Assembly (NCBI RefSeq): GCF_900155425.1
Contig: NZ_LT700191.1
Location: 1,015,198 to 1,079,197 of the forward strand
From: Parabacteroides massiliensis
Lineage (GTDB): Bacteria > Bacteroidota > Bacteroidia > Bacteroidales > Tannerellaceae
Length of the DNA stretch: 64,000 nucleotides
Direction of reading: 5' to 3'
In this document: positions 49,722-58,632 of the stretch, piece by piece
Layout of the letters: each line of letters starts with the position of its first letter
How positions within the stretch are numbered: the stretch's first letter is position 1
The notes under the pieces: model-generated
Databases searched by the model: none
What the model was told of the DNA's origin: nothing
The model's input: only the letters and a program-made list of their open reading frames with translations
Position numbers and translations under genes: made by a program

Positions 49722-50534
49722 ATGAAACACTTTCTTTTACTTCTCTTATCAATCTTTGCGCCCGTGACATGGGGGCAGCAGGCAGAACAGTTCAAACTTT
49801 GGCCGGATATGCCAGAAGCAGGCGAGGCTGAAATATTTGTTTATCATCCGGCAAAGGGCAAGAAAGCGGTGCCAGCGGTGCTGATCTGTCCGGGTGGCGG
49901 ATATAGCGGGCTGGCGATGAACCATGAAGGGCATGATATGGCGAAATGGTATGCTTCGAACGGGTTTGTTGCTGTCGTTTTGAAATACAGGATGCCGAAA
50001 GGCGTGCATACGATCCCGCTGAGCGATGCGGAGAAAGCGATGTCTGTTATTCGGGACAATGCAGCCAAATGGAACCTGGATGCGAATAAGGTCGGAGTGA
50101 TCGGCTCGTCGGCAGGCGGACATCTGGCAGCCTCGCTCAGTACGCTTGCGGCAGATGCCAACCGCCCGAACTTTGCGATCCTTTATTATCCGGTGATCAG
50201 CTTCGACAACATGACGACACATGGCGGTTCCAAAAAGAACCTTTTAGGGAAAGATATCGAGAATAAGGTACTGATCGACCGCTACTCCTTGCAAAAACAA
50301 GTGGACGACAAGACTCCGAAGACTTTGCTTCTGCTGAGCGACGATGACCAGACCGTTCCGCCGTTAAACTCTATCCTTTATTATACGGCACTGAATGAGC
50401 ATCATATCCCGGCTTCCCTCTATATGTTCCCCAACGGAGGACACGGCTGGGGATTCCGGTATGACTTCACCTACTATCAAGAAGTGAAGGACTTGATACA
50501 GAAATGGCTTACTTACATAAAAATCACGGATTAA
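49722..50534 (+). CDS. Exported alpha/beta-hydrolase esterase
   Basis: 270 residues with a signal peptide (LLLLLSIFAPVTWGQ, to about 19). Oxyanion motif CPGGGYSGL (56-64), nucleophile S130 in GSSAGG, Asp in LLLSDDDQTVPP and His in FPNGGHGWGF. This is the BD-FAE/acetyl-xylan-esterase-like group, which removes acetyl or other acyl groups from glycans. It starts the compact operon that also holds a GH43-like enzyme 3 kb downstream. Confidence 0.88.
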   Translation: MKHFLLLLLSIFAPVTWGQQAEQFKLWPDMPEAGEAEIFVYHPAKGKKAVPAVLICPGGGYSGLAMNHEGHDMAKWYASNGFVAVVLKYRMPKGVHTIPLSDAEKAMSVIRDNAAKWNLDANKVGVIGSSAGGHLAASLSTLAADANRPNFAILYYPVISFDNMTTHGGSKKNLLGKDIENKVLIDRYSLQKQVDDKTPKTLLLLSDDDQTVPPLNSILYYTALNEHHIPASLYMFPNGGHGWGFRYDFTYYQEVKDLIQKWLTYIKITD

Positions 50535-50546
50535 TCGACCTATATC

Positions 50547-52322
50547 ATGAAACCTATTACACTTTTATTGGCCGCAGGCTCCCTGCTGCTGAGTGCACAA
50601 GGAGTTTCCGCGCAGACGGACAATTCCGGGAAAAAAGAATATTGGAATGCAAACACTCTGTTGATTCCTTATCGGCTGCCACCTGCTCCCGCCGGATATA
50701 AGCCGACTTATATAGATTTGGACGGAGACGGCGATCCGGATATCCTGCGTACAGTAACGGCCAACGGCATTCCGGTCCAATGGATCGACGACGACGACGA
50801 TATGCAGTACGGCGACCTGGAAGGCGATACCGACAACGACTGCCTGATGATAGACCGTAATAAAGACGGCATCTACGGCGGCTACGGCGACCTTATCATC
50901 GACTGGGTAGGCGAAGATGAAAACGGCAATCCGCCCATGCAGGTCGTAGTAGACAATATCCCCGAAGCAGACCGAATGAAGACCGGCAACGGGCATTATA
51001 TGTGGGTGGTGGACACGGACAAGGACGACGTGTTCAACTATATCGACTGGAACACGTTCACCCTCCGCTGCTGGATACATAACGGCTTGTCGGATTTCTA
51101 CGAAGATTATAACGGAAAGAGTGCCTTCATGAAGGTACACAGCACGACCGAACGTGTGAACGATGTCCGTATGAATTGGGAAAACCCGTTCCTGTTCTAT
51201 GATCCCGACAATGACGGGCTGACAGAGATGGCGATCCGTTTCTGCGACTCTCCCAAGATCGTGAAAGAGAACGGGCAGGCCAATTCCGTCCTCTCCGGAA
51301 ATATCGACTGGGTTTCCATTTCGATGGATACGGACAACGACAATGCACCAGGCAATGAGTTCGACTTCGACATGACCATCCATTTTTCCGGCCCCGGTTT
51401 CAACTACGAAAACCAGAAACACGTCAACAAGAACCTGCGCGGGCTTCCCGAAGCCGACACGTTCTTCCTCGATGCCCGTTGGCGTAAACTTCCGGAGTTG
51501 CTGTATCCGGATCATGATGCAGCCTGGGACCTGACATTCAAGGAGGGCAAATGGGATAGAGTCTGGTTTACTTACGACGAGGACGACGATTGCAACCGTT
51601 GGGAACGCGTGGAACTGTATCAGCCGCTCGATCCGTTCAAAGTCGGGAAGAACCAAGGCGGAATCGATAACAACGGGCAAGCCGACCCGGCCGGCGACCG
51701 GGGCGAATGGGACCAGGACAATTCCGGTCACGGGCAGTTGTATGTCAGCCCGATAGACGGAAAGATACACTTGTACGGAGCCGAATGGGGTTGTTGGCGC
51801 ATCGACCAGAACGCCCGTTACTATCAGGGAATGGGCGGGATCTATGACGGCTACGGGCCGAAACGCATCGAGACCGAACCGACCGTGTTCCCGACTGTCA
51901 AATATACGGATACGGACAATAACGGCTTCTTTGACCTGATGGAGTTCGACCTGGATGGCGATAAGGTGTTCGAACAACGCCTTTCCATGAAAGAACTGGG
52001 ATTGGACGACCGTTGCGAAGTGATCAATACCGCCTCCATGAAATACGAAGATTTTGCCGACCTCGAATCGAAAGTCTCCGACACCATGTGGAAGAATGCC
52101 GAGAAGGCGATTGAAGTGGCAAAAGCAAAAAAACTGAATACCAAATGGTATGCTTTGATGTTGCAGCCGAAATCCACTCGCGAACGCTATCACTATGGCT
52201 TTTGGCTTCAATTCTATCTGTACAACGACCTGAAAGATTTGGCCGTAAGGACAAACGACAAGGCGTTGGCAAGCGTAATCGACAAGGCTTATTTGCAAGG
52301 CAAATGGGAGCTGATCAAATAA
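50547..52322 (+). CDS. Large exported protein with Ca-binding loops, unknown function
   Basis: 591 residues with signal peptide (LLAAGSLLLSAQGVSAQ, about 1-22). It is very rich in Asp and has many EF-hand/dockerin-like or FG-GAP-like loops: LDGDGDPDIL, DTDNDCLMIDRNKDGIYG, DTDKDDVFNY, DPDNDGLTE, DTDNDNAPGN, and DTDNNGFFDLMEFDLDGD. The remaining segments are Trp-rich beta strands (WVSISMDTD, WDLTFKEGKWDRVWFTYDED) that could form a propeller or lectin-like fold. No catalytic family is recognised. It sits between an esterase and a TIM-barrel protein in one operon with a GH43-like gene, so a polysaccharide lyase, hydrolase or binding protein for a plant glycan is possible. Confidence 0.6.
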   Translation: MKPITLLLAAGSLLLSAQGVSAQTDNSGKKEYWNANTLLIPYRLPPAPAGYKPTYIDLDGDGDPDILRTVTANGIPVQWIDDDDDMQYGDLEGDTDNDCLMIDRNKDGIYGGYGDLIIDWVGEDENGNPPMQVVVDNIPEADRMKTGNGHYMWVVDTDKDDVFNYIDWNTFTLRCWIHNGLSDFYEDYNGKSAFMKVHSTTERVNDVRMNWENPFLFYDPDNDGLTEMAIRFCDSPKIVKENGQANSVLSGNIDWVSISMDTDNDNAPGNEFDFDMTIHFSGPGFNYENQKHVNKNLRGLPEADTFFLDARWRKLPELLYPDHDAAWDLTFKEGKWDRVWFTYDEDDDCNRWERVELYQPLDPFKVGKNQGGIDNNGQADPAGDRGEWDQDNSGHGQLYVSPIDGKIHLYGAEWGCWRIDQNARYYQGMGGIYDGYGPKRIETEPTVFPTVKYTDTDNNGFFDLMEFDLDGDKVFEQRLSMKELGLDDRCEVINTASMKYEDFADLESKVSDTMWKNAEKAIEVAKAKKLNTKWYALMLQPKSTRERYHYGFWLQFYLYNDLKDLAVRTNDKALASVIDKAYLQGKWELIK

Positions 52323-52348
52323 TTTATCAACTTAAGAACAAGAATAGT

Positions 52349-53233
52349 ATGAAAAACATTTCGAGAAGAACCGCCATCAAGACGGTATTGGCAGGAAGCG
52401 CAGCGATGGCTGTGTCCGGTATGGAAGCAGCAGCTCCCGCAAAGAAGAAGAAAGTGGAGAAATCCGAACCGCTGAAAGGCAACATCCGCCATTCCGTGAG
52501 CAAATGGTGTTTCGGCAGTTATCCGTTGGATGAATTCTGTGAGATTTGTAAAAAGATAGGAATCGAATCGATCGAACTGCTCGACCCGAAAGACTGGCCT
52601 GTCGTACAGAAACATGGTTTGACCGTTGCAATGGCGCAAGGTGCAGGCTTAGGCATCGACCGAGGGTTCAACGACCCCAAGCTGCATGACGAGCTGGTCG
52701 CCAGTTACGAACAAATCATCCCGCAGGTGGCCGAGGCCGGCCTGACGAACCTGATCTGTTTTTCCGGCCGCCGGAACGGCGTGACCGACTTGCAGGGTTG
52801 GGAAAACTGCGAGAAAGGGCTGAAGCGCCTGATGCCGATAGCCGAAAAGTATAATGTCGTCCTCACGATGGAACTTCTGAACAGTGTAGGGCATAAGGAT
52901 TACTTGTGCGACCATACCGTTTGGGGAGCGGAACTGTGCCGCCGCATCGGTTCGCCGAACTTCAAGCTGCTGTATGATATCTATCATATGCAGATCATGG
53001 AAGGGAATGTGATCGAGCATATCCGGAAATACCACCAGTATTTCTCTCATATCCATACCGGAGGCGTTCCCGGCCGTGCCGAGATCGACGAAACGCAGGA
53101 ACTCTACTATCCGGCTATCATGAAGGCGATTGTGGAAACCGGCTATAAAGGATTTGTAGGGCAGGAATTTGTTCCGAAGCAGGAAGACAAGATTGCCTCG
53201 CTTGAGAAATGTATCCGTATCTGTGACGTATAA
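52349..53233 (+). CDS. Exported TIM-barrel sugar isomerase/epimerase-like protein (hydroxypyruvate isomerase family)
   Basis: 294 residues from ATG 52349, after which SRRTAIKTVLAGSAAMAVSG gives a Tat-type signal. The mature part is an AP_endonuc_2 barrel: KWCFGSYPLDEFCEICKKIG, LTMELLNSVGHKDYLC (metal-ligand Glu and His), LLYDIYHMQIMEG and YFSHIHTGGVPGR, and the C-terminal VGQEFVPKQ. The Glu, Asp, His and Glu motifs match the metal site of hydroxypyruvate isomerase and of 3-ketoglycoside-related periplasmic isomerases. It follows the Ca-loop protein by 26 nt. Confidence 0.85.
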   Translation: MKNISRRTAIKTVLAGSAAMAVSGMEAAAPAKKKKVEKSEPLKGNIRHSVSKWCFGSYPLDEFCEICKKIGIESIELLDPKDWPVVQKHGLTVAMAQGAGLGIDRGFNDPKLHDELVASYEQIIPQVAEAGLTNLICFSGRRNGVTDLQGWENCEKGLKRLMPIAEKYNVVLTMELLNSVGHKDYLCDHTVWGAELCRRIGSPNFKLLYDIYHMQIMEGNVIEHIRKYHQYFSHIHTGGVPGRAEIDETQELYYPAIMKAIVETGYKGFVGQEFVPKQEDKIASLEKCIRICDV

Positions 53234-53243
53234 ACAGGCAAGT

Positions 53244-54380
53244 ATGAAACGAATTGTTATTTATCCTCTGCTGTTGCTCTTCGCTTTGTGCGGGTGTAAA
53301 GGGAGAAACGAGACCACACAGGCCGGGAATATATTCAAACCCGGTGAAATCTGGCCGGACAACAACGGCGTGCACATCAATGCTCATGGCGGCGGCATGT
53401 TGCAGCAAGGCGACACTTATTATTGGTTCGGCGAGCACAAAACGGAAGGTGAAGGGGGAAATGTAGCCCTGGTCGGCGTCCATTGCTACTCTTCCAAAGA
53501 CTTGTATAACTGGAAAGACGAGGGAATCGCCTTGTCTGTCTCGGACGACGAGTCGAGCCCGATCGTAAAAGGCTGTATCCTGGAGCGTCCGAAGGTGATT
53601 TTCAATAAGAAGACGGGGAAGTACGTGATGTGGTTCCATCTCGAACCGAAGGGCGCCGGCTATACGGGAGCCAAAAGCGGTGTCGCTGTCAGCGACAAGG
53701 TTACAGGACCGTACAAACTGTTGTCCGCCGATCGTCCGAACGCCGGGTTCTGGCCTAAAAACGTGTTGGATATCCATAAAGGCCCGGTTCCCGAAGAATC
53801 GAAGAAAGGTTTCGGTGGCGGCGGCTTGCCTACCCATCCCGACACGCTGAACCTGCTGGGACGCGATTTCGAGAGCGGGCAGATGGCACGTGACATGAAC
53901 CTGTTTGTCGACGACGACGGGAAGGCGTATCATATTTATGCTTCGGAAGATAACAGCACGTTGCATATTTCCGAACTGACGGACGATTATACGGCTTGTT
54001 CCGGCAACTATGCCCGTTTCTTTGTCGGCCGTTTCATGGAAGCGCCTGCCATGTTCAAGAAAGACGGCAAGTATTACCTGATCATGTCCGGTTGCACCGG
54101 TTGGGCCCCGAATCCGGGCCGTTCTGCCGTCGCTTCCTCTATCTGGGGACCGTGGAAAGAGTTGGCTAACCCATTTGTGGGAGCCGATTCGGAAACCTCT
54201 TTCCATTCGCAGAGTACCTATGTGCTGCCTGTTCCCGGAAAACCCGGCCGATTCATTTATATGGGAGACCGCTGGACACCCAAGAATGCCATAGACGGCC
54301 GTTATATCTGGTTGCCTATCCGCTTTGAAGGGGAACAGCCGGTTATCGAATGGATGGACGAGTGGAAAATGGACAATTGA
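53244..54380 (+). CDS. GH43-like beta-propeller lipoprotein
   Basis: 378 residues from ATG 53244; longer frames begin inside the previous gene. Lipobox LFALCGC (Cys about 17). Five-bladed propeller features: NNGVHINAHGGGMLQQGDTY, YYWFGEHKTEG, CYSSKDLYNWKDEG, ERPKVIFNKKTGKYVMWFHL, and DMNLFVDDDGKAYHIYAS, then EAPAMFKKDGKYYLIMSG near the end. Predicted to act on arabinose-, xylose- or galactose-containing side chains at the cell surface. The subfamily was not determined. Last gene of the esterase operon. Confidence 0.85.
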   Translation: MKRIVIYPLLLLFALCGCKGRNETTQAGNIFKPGEIWPDNNGVHINAHGGGMLQQGDTYYWFGEHKTEGEGGNVALVGVHCYSSKDLYNWKDEGIALSVSDDESSPIVKGCILERPKVIFNKKTGKYVMWFHLEPKGAGYTGAKSGVAVSDKVTGPYKLLSADRPNAGFWPKNVLDIHKGPVPEESKKGFGGGGLPTHPDTLNLLGRDFESGQMARDMNLFVDDDGKAYHIYASEDNSTLHISELTDDYTACSGNYARFFVGRFMEAPAMFKKDGKYYLIMSGCTGWAPNPGRSAVASSIWGPWKELANPFVGADSETSFHSQSTYVLPVPGKPGRFIYMGDRWTPKNAIDGRYIWLPIRFEGEQPVIEWMDEWKMDN

Positions 54381-54451
54381 CTATGGATAATTGGCAATTG
54401 GGAAGGGAATGATATTTAATTATCAAATCTCAATTCTCAATTGTCAATTGT
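54372..54451. repeat. CAATTG/CAATT-rich repeat stretch after the GH43 operon
   Basis: GACAATTGACTATGG, ATTGGCAATTGGG, then CTCAATTCTCAATTGTCAAT recur across 80 bp and form several imperfect inverted repeats. Such short repeats occur between genes in Bacteroidales genomes and may be a terminator or a deletion scar. Confidence 0.5.
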
Positions 54452-54486
54452 TTTGTACTTTTGTTGCCACATAAAACAAACAAAGA

Positions 54487-55386
54487 ATGAAACCAATAAT
54501 GTCAATGAGTTCTAACCATACAATGGTCAGAGAATTAAAGGACTATCTGACGATCGCCTTAGGTATGGTCTTTTATGGAATCGGGTGGACCGTTTTCCTG
54601 TTGCCAAACGATTTGCCATCCGGGGCGGTTCCGGGTATTGCCTCCATTGTCTATTGGGGAACAGGTTTACCTGTACAATACACTTACTTCACCATTAACG
54701 CCTTCCTGTTGCTGCTTTCGCTGAAGATTTTAGGTTGGAAGTTCAGCATGAAGACAGTGTATGCTGTTTTCGTCCTGACGTTTTTCCTTTCCGTAATACA
54801 ACGTCTGACTTCCGGACTTCATCTCTTGCACGACCAGCCATTTATGGCTTGCATCTTAGGGGCTATCTTTTGCGGGAGCGGCATCGGTTTCGCTTTCACC
54901 GCGAACGGGAGCACGGGAGGAACGGATATCATTGCTGCTATTGTCAACAAATACCGGGATGTCAGCCTGGGACGCATGATTATGTTCTGCGATATGATCA
55001 TCATCGCATCCAGCTATTTTGTACTGCACGACCTGGAGAAAGTGGTTTACGGTTATGTGACCCTGTTTGTCACTGGATACATGATCGACCAGGTGGTCAA
55101 CAGCTCCCGCCAGTCGGTCCAGTTTTTTATCATTTCCAACAAATATGAAGAGATCGGCAGGGAGATCAATGCCCTGCACAGAGGTGTGACCGTAATCGAC
55201 GGGACCGGGCTTTATACGGGCAGACAAGTGAAGATGATGTTTGTTTTGGCAAAAAAGAGCCAATCCAACACGATTTTCCAAATCATCAATGATATTGATC
55301 CGAGAGCTTTCGTTTCGCAAAGCGCCGTTATCGGTGTCTACGGAGAAGGATTCGATCATTTCAAAGTGAAGAAAAAAACCACTTGA
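54487..55386 (+). CDS. YitT family membrane protein (DUF161/DUF2179)
   Basis: 299 residues. About five membrane spans in the first ~200 residues (LTIALGMVFYGIGWTVFLLP, AVFVLTFFLSVIQRLTSG, CDMIIIASSYFVLHDLEKVV) are followed by a cytosolic DUF2179 domain with GVTVIDGTGLYTGRQVKMMF and DPRAFVSQSAVIGVYGEGFD. Conserved, uncharacterised membrane protein. A TACTTTTG box (54456-54463) lies 23 nt before the ATG. Confidence 0.92.
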   Translation: MKPIMSMSSNHTMVRELKDYLTIALGMVFYGIGWTVFLLPNDLPSGAVPGIASIVYWGTGLPVQYTYFTINAFLLLLSLKILGWKFSMKTVYAVFVLTFFLSVIQRLTSGLHLLHDQPFMACILGAIFCGSGIGFAFTANGSTGGTDIIAAIVNKYRDVSLGRMIMFCDMIIIASSYFVLHDLEKVVYGYVTLFVTGYMIDQVVNSSRQSVQFFIISNKYEEIGREINALHRGVTVIDGTGLYTGRQVKMMFVLAKKSQSNTIFQIINDIDPRAFVSQSAVIGVYGEGFDHFKVKKKTT

Positions 55387-55510
55387 CAGATTATCCCGGT
55401 ATTCTTCACTCATATTCTGTTTTGTATCTTCGACCTAAAAATCATACGGCAATCCGGTACATTATCCATTGGATAAAATCGGAATCCGTTCCCTATGTAT
55501 TTTCATTTTA

Positions 55511-55624
55511 ATGCAAGTGTAATCTATTTTCGGCAATGCCGTATATATTTTCGACGATGTCAAATATATTCTTGACAATGCCGAACTTATTCTCGACAAT
55601 ACAGAAAACAGATTACACTTGCAT
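55511..55624. repeat. 21-bp-periodic tandem repeat inside a perfect 15-bp inverted repeat
   Basis: Arms ATGCAAGTGTAATCT (55511-55525) and AGATTACACTTGCAT (55610-55624) enclose exactly 84 bp, which split into four related 21-bp units starting at 55526, 55547, 55568 and 55589. Each begins ATTyTyG-like and carries a (G/A)CAATG- or GACAATA-like core; the first unit contains CGGCAATGCCG, itself a palindrome. Counting six more matched bases (one mismatch), the whole is a 114- to 126-bp mirror element between YitT and MetY. Confidence 0.8.
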
Positions 55625-55652
55625 CTAAATAAAATTATATCAGAGTCGCAGA

Positions 55653-56942
55653 TCAAATCTTTGCAAAGGCCTGATCCAGGTCATCGATGATATCATCGAT
55701 ATATTCGGTACCGATACTCAAGCGCACCGTCGAAGGTGTGATATGCTGCTCGGCCAACTCTTCCGGACTCATTTGAGAGTGGGTCGTCGTGTACGGATGG
55801 ATCACCAGGCTCTTCACATCGGCCACATTGGCAAGAAGAGAGAATATCTCAAGCGAATCTATAAACTTCCAAGCAGCTTCCTGTCCGCCTTTGATCTCGA
55901 ATGTAAAAATGCTTCCACCTCCTTTCGGGAAATACTTTTTATAGAGTTCATGATCCGGGTGAGTAGGCAGTGACGGATGGTTCACTTTGGTTACTTTCGG
56001 ATGTTTGGACAAATATTCCACGACTTTCAAAGCGTTGGCTACATGCCGTTCCACACGGAGGGACAATGTTTCCAGACCCTGCAACAGGATGAAAGCGTTG
56101 AAAGGCGAGATCGTGGCTCCTGTATCACGAAGAATGACAGCACGGATACGAGTAACGAAAGCTGCCGGGCCTGCCACGTCGGCAAAGATCGCACCATGAT
56201 AGCTTGGATCCGGTTTGGCCAATGTGGGGAATTTATCCGCATTTGCTTTCCAGTCGAATTTGCCACCGTCCACAATCACACCTCCCAGGCTGGATCCGTG
56301 GCCACCGATAAACTTGGTTGCGGAATGGACGACAATATCTGCCCCGTGTTCGATCGGACGGATCAGATACGGTGTCCCGAACGTATTATCGACAATCAAG
56401 GGGATGTTATGGCGATGAGCGACTTCTGCCACGGCATCGATATTGGTGACATCGGAATTGGGATTGCCGAACGTTTCGACATAGACCGCTTTCGTGTTTT
56501 CCTTAATAGCCGCTTCCAAAGCCTGCAGGTCATTTACATTCACAATCGTATGAGTAACGCCTTGGCCGGCCAAAGTGTGTGTAATCAGATTGAAAGAACC
56601 GCCATAGAGATTATCGGCAGCCACAATATGGTCGCCAACCCCCAATATATTTTGTAAAGCATAGGTTACAGCCGCTGCACCTGAAGCGACAGCCAAACCG
56701 GCCACACCTCCTTCAAGAGCTGCAACGCGTGCTTCGAAAACTCCCTGTGTCGAATTGGTCAGACGACCGTAAATATTCCCTGCGTCGCGAAGTCCGAAAC
56801 GGTCTGCCGCATGCTGTGAATTATGAAACACATAAGAGGTTGTCTGATAAATAGGAACGGCACGTGCATCTGTTGCGGGGTCAGCCTGTTCTTGTCCTAC
56901 ATGAACTTGTAATGTCTCGAAATGTAATTTCTTTGTTGCCAT
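55653..56942 (-). CDS. metY: O-acetylhomoserine aminocarboxypropyltransferase (MetY-like)
   Basis: 429 residues, full length. PLP-binding Lys in [15 protein letters not shown], family motifs [20 protein letters not shown] [13 protein letters not shown] near the start, [17 protein letters not shown], and the C-terminal [20 protein letters not shown]. It makes homocysteine (or cysteine) from O-acetylhomoserine and sulfide. A host-type promoter lies 42 nt upstream, and an Lrp-type regulator is divergently encoded. Housekeeping gene. Confidence 0.95.
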   Translation of the reverse strand: MATKKLHFETLQVHVGQEQADPATDARAVPIYQTTSYVFHNSQHAADRFGLRDAGNIYGRLTNSTQGVFEARVAALEGGVAGLAVASGAAAVTYALQNILGVGDHIVAADNLYGGSFNLITHTLAGQGVTHTIVNVNDLQALEAAIKENTKAVYVETFGNPNSDVTNIDAVAEVAHRHNIPLIVDNTFGTPYLIRPIEHGADIVVHSATKFIGGHGSSLGGVIVDGGKFDWKANADKFPTLAKPDPSYHGAIFADVAGPAAFVTRIRAVILRDTGATISPFNAFILLQGLETLSLRVERHVANALKVVEYLSKHPKVTKVNHPSLPTHPDHELYKKYFPKGGGSIFTFEIKGGQEAAWKFIDSLEIFSLLANVADVKSLVIHPYTTTHSQMSPEELAEQHITPSTVRLSIGTEYIDDIIDDLDQAFAKI

Positions 56943-56983
56943 AGTCGTATTATTTTTAATTATTATTTCCGTTTATTTTCCGA

Positions 56984-57014
56984 CAAAGCTACAGCGTGCA
57001 GGGATATCAAACAA
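56984..57014 (-). promoter_or_regulatory. metY promoter
   Basis: TAGCTTTG (56984-56991, minus strand) with TTG 20 nt upstream (57012-57014). The gap to the divergent Lrp gene is only 175 bp, so Lrp could control both. No SAM-riboswitch-like fold was seen in the short leader. Confidence 0.6.
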
Positions 57015-57117
57015 GATATACGGGAAATAAAGAAAATAATGCTATTTTTACGGCTTCAAACAGAATACAAAAACTACATAGAGATTAAAAAAAGGATTTC
57101 GATAGAATTTTATTCTT

Positions 57118-57588
57118 ATGAGCACAATTGAAAAATTAGACAAAGTAGACTTGCAGATACTCCGCACCTTGCAAAACAACGCCCGGCTCACAACAAAAGA
57201 GTTGGCCGCAAGTGTCAGCCTTTCGTCGACGCCAGTATTCGAGCGCCTGAAACGCCTTGAAAACGGGGGGTATATAAAGAAATATATTGCCGTGCTGGAT
57301 GCCGAAAAGCTAAACCAGGGGTTCGTGGTCTTTTGCAGTGTCAAGTTGAGAAGGCTGAACAAAGAGATTGCGGAGAAGTTCACAAAGATCATACAGGAGA
57401 TTCCGCAAGTCACGGAATGCTACAACATATCGGGGAGTTACGATTACTTGCTGAAGATCCACGCGCCGAATATGAAATATTACCAGGAATTCATCCTGAA
57501 CGTGTTAGGCACGATCGACAGCCTCGGTTCGCTCGAAAGCACCTTTGTAATGGACGAGGTGAAGCATGATTACGGCATACATATTTAA
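57118..57588 (+). CDS. Lrp/AsnC family transcriptional regulator
   Basis: 156 residues. N-terminal winged HTH (LQILRTLQNNARLTTKELAA, VSLSSTPVFERLKRLENGGY), then the RAM ligand domain (VVFCSVKLRRLNKEIAEKFT, IPQVTECYNISGSYDYLLKI). It is divergent from metY and likely senses an amino acid, perhaps methionine. Confidence 0.93.
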   Translation: MSTIEKLDKVDLQILRTLQNNARLTTKELAASVSLSSTPVFERLKRLENGGYIKKYIAVLDAEKLNQGFVVFCSVKLRRLNKEIAEKFTKIIQEIPQVTECYNISGSYDYLLKIHAPNMKYYQEFILNVLGTIDSLGSLESTFVMDEVKHDYGIHI

Positions 57589-57609
57589 CGCCTCGCCCAT
57601 GCCTTGCAT

Positions 57610-58629
57610 TTATTTCTTCAAGGTATAGATCCGCTGGATGATGTCCACAACCTTCATGCCTTCCAGCACGTTGGTCGTGATGCTTTCCGAACTTGCGCCG
57701 GAAAGGACACGGACCACATTGCGGATCACAAAATTGTGGTTCTGCGCGGAACCTTTATAAGGGCCGTAGTCATTTCCCGGATTCGTCGGCGCCAATTCCG
57801 GCATCTCATAGTCTTTGATATGGCAGTATTCGACTTCGTTCATATACTGCCCGCCGATTTTCACGCTTCCGTTCTCCGCAACAATCAGCATACTGCTTTC
57901 CATGTTCTTGTCCCAGACAGAAGTCGAATAGCTCAGGCTTCCCATTCCTCCGTTCACGAAGTCGAAATTCACAAAACCCGAATCTTCGAAATCCGTGAGC
58001 CCGGCATGGTTGAAATCGGCAAAGCGGGCCTGGATATTGCAGATATCCCCGAAAAGCCAGTACATAATGTCAATGAAATGGGAGAACTGGGTGAAAAGCG
58101 TCCCTCCGTCCAAAGCGGCATCGCCGTGCCAGCCTCCGGGTTTATAATAGCGCTCGTCACGGTTCCAATAGCAATTCAACTGAACCATATAAATCTTGCC
58201 CAACTTGCCGGAATCCACCATTTTCTTGATCCAGACGGAAGGGGGAGAATAACGGTTTTGCATGACACAGAACACTTGTTTACGGTATTTCAGCGAAGCA
58301 TAGACCACCTTCTCGGCATCGGCAAGCGTCAGTGCCATCGGTTTTTCAATCACAACGTTGCAACCGGCTTCGACAGCTTGGATGGCCATTGCTGCATGCA
58401 AGCCGTTCGGCGTACAGACATTTATGACATCTATGGAAAGCCCGCTCTGCAATAATTCCGTAAGAGAAGAGAAAAACGGGACATCGTATGCTTCGATACC
58501 CAATTCTTCACGGGGACGGATATCACAAAGGGCTACCAATTCGGCACCCGGTTCGCGCGTCACCATCTCGGCATGGCGTTTGCCGATATGACCACAACCG
58601 ATTACTGCGAATTTTATCTTTTTATCCAT
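57610..58629 (-). CDS. Gfo/Idh/MocA-family sugar-nucleotide dehydrogenase (WlbA/WbpB-like)
   Basis: 339 residues. Rossmann motif FAVIGCGHIGKRHAEM (7-22), the EKPMALT signature with catalytic Lys (about 102-108), QNRYSPPS, and HFIDIMYWLFGD. Its partner, directly upstream in the operon at 4 nt, is a DegT-type aminotransferase. In Pseudomonas and Bordetella, WbpB/WlbA oxidises UDP-GlcNAcA at C3 and WbpE/WlbC then transaminates it, so this pair probably makes a 3-amino sugar nucleotide for surface polysaccharide. The other pathway genes are not in the window. Confidence 0.85.
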   Translation of the reverse strand: MDKKIKFAVIGCGHIGKRHAEMVTREPGAELVALCDIRPREELGIEAYDVPFFSSLTELLQSGLSIDVINVCTPNGLHAAMAIQAVEAGCNVVIEKPMALTLADAEKVVYASLKYRKQVFCVMQNRYSPPSVWIKKMVDSGKLGKIYMVQLNCYWNRDERYYKPGGWHGDAALDGGTLFTQFSHFIDIMYWLFGDICNIQARFADFNHAGLTDFEDSGFVNFDFVNGGMGSLSYSTSVWDKNMESSMLIVAENGSVKIGGQYMNEVEYCHIKDYEMPELAPTNPGNDYGPYKGSAQNHNFVIRNVVRVLSGASSESITTNVLEGMKVVDIIQRIYTLKK

Positions 58630-58632
58630 AAA

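Noticed and set aside
50565-52298. A 577-codon leftward frame across the Ca-loop protein gene
   Set aside because: Shadow caused by the Asp-rich codon pattern (GAC/GAT reads as Val/Ile); it has no start context or operon place.
53118-54206. A 362-codon leftward frame across the GH43-like gene
   Set aside because: Antisense to a lipoprotein with clear propeller motifs.
55526-55609. CRISPR array
   Set aside because: The 21-bp units are directly adjacent with no unique spacers and no cas genes are near.
55462-55656. A 64-codon leftward frame through the tandem repeat
   Set aside because: The heptad-like peptide is produced by the 21-bp period of the DNA repeat, and it overlaps the metY stop.
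56943-57117. SAM riboswitch upstream of metY
   Set aside because: The leader between the -7 box and the ATG is too short for one, and no conserved helix set was seen.
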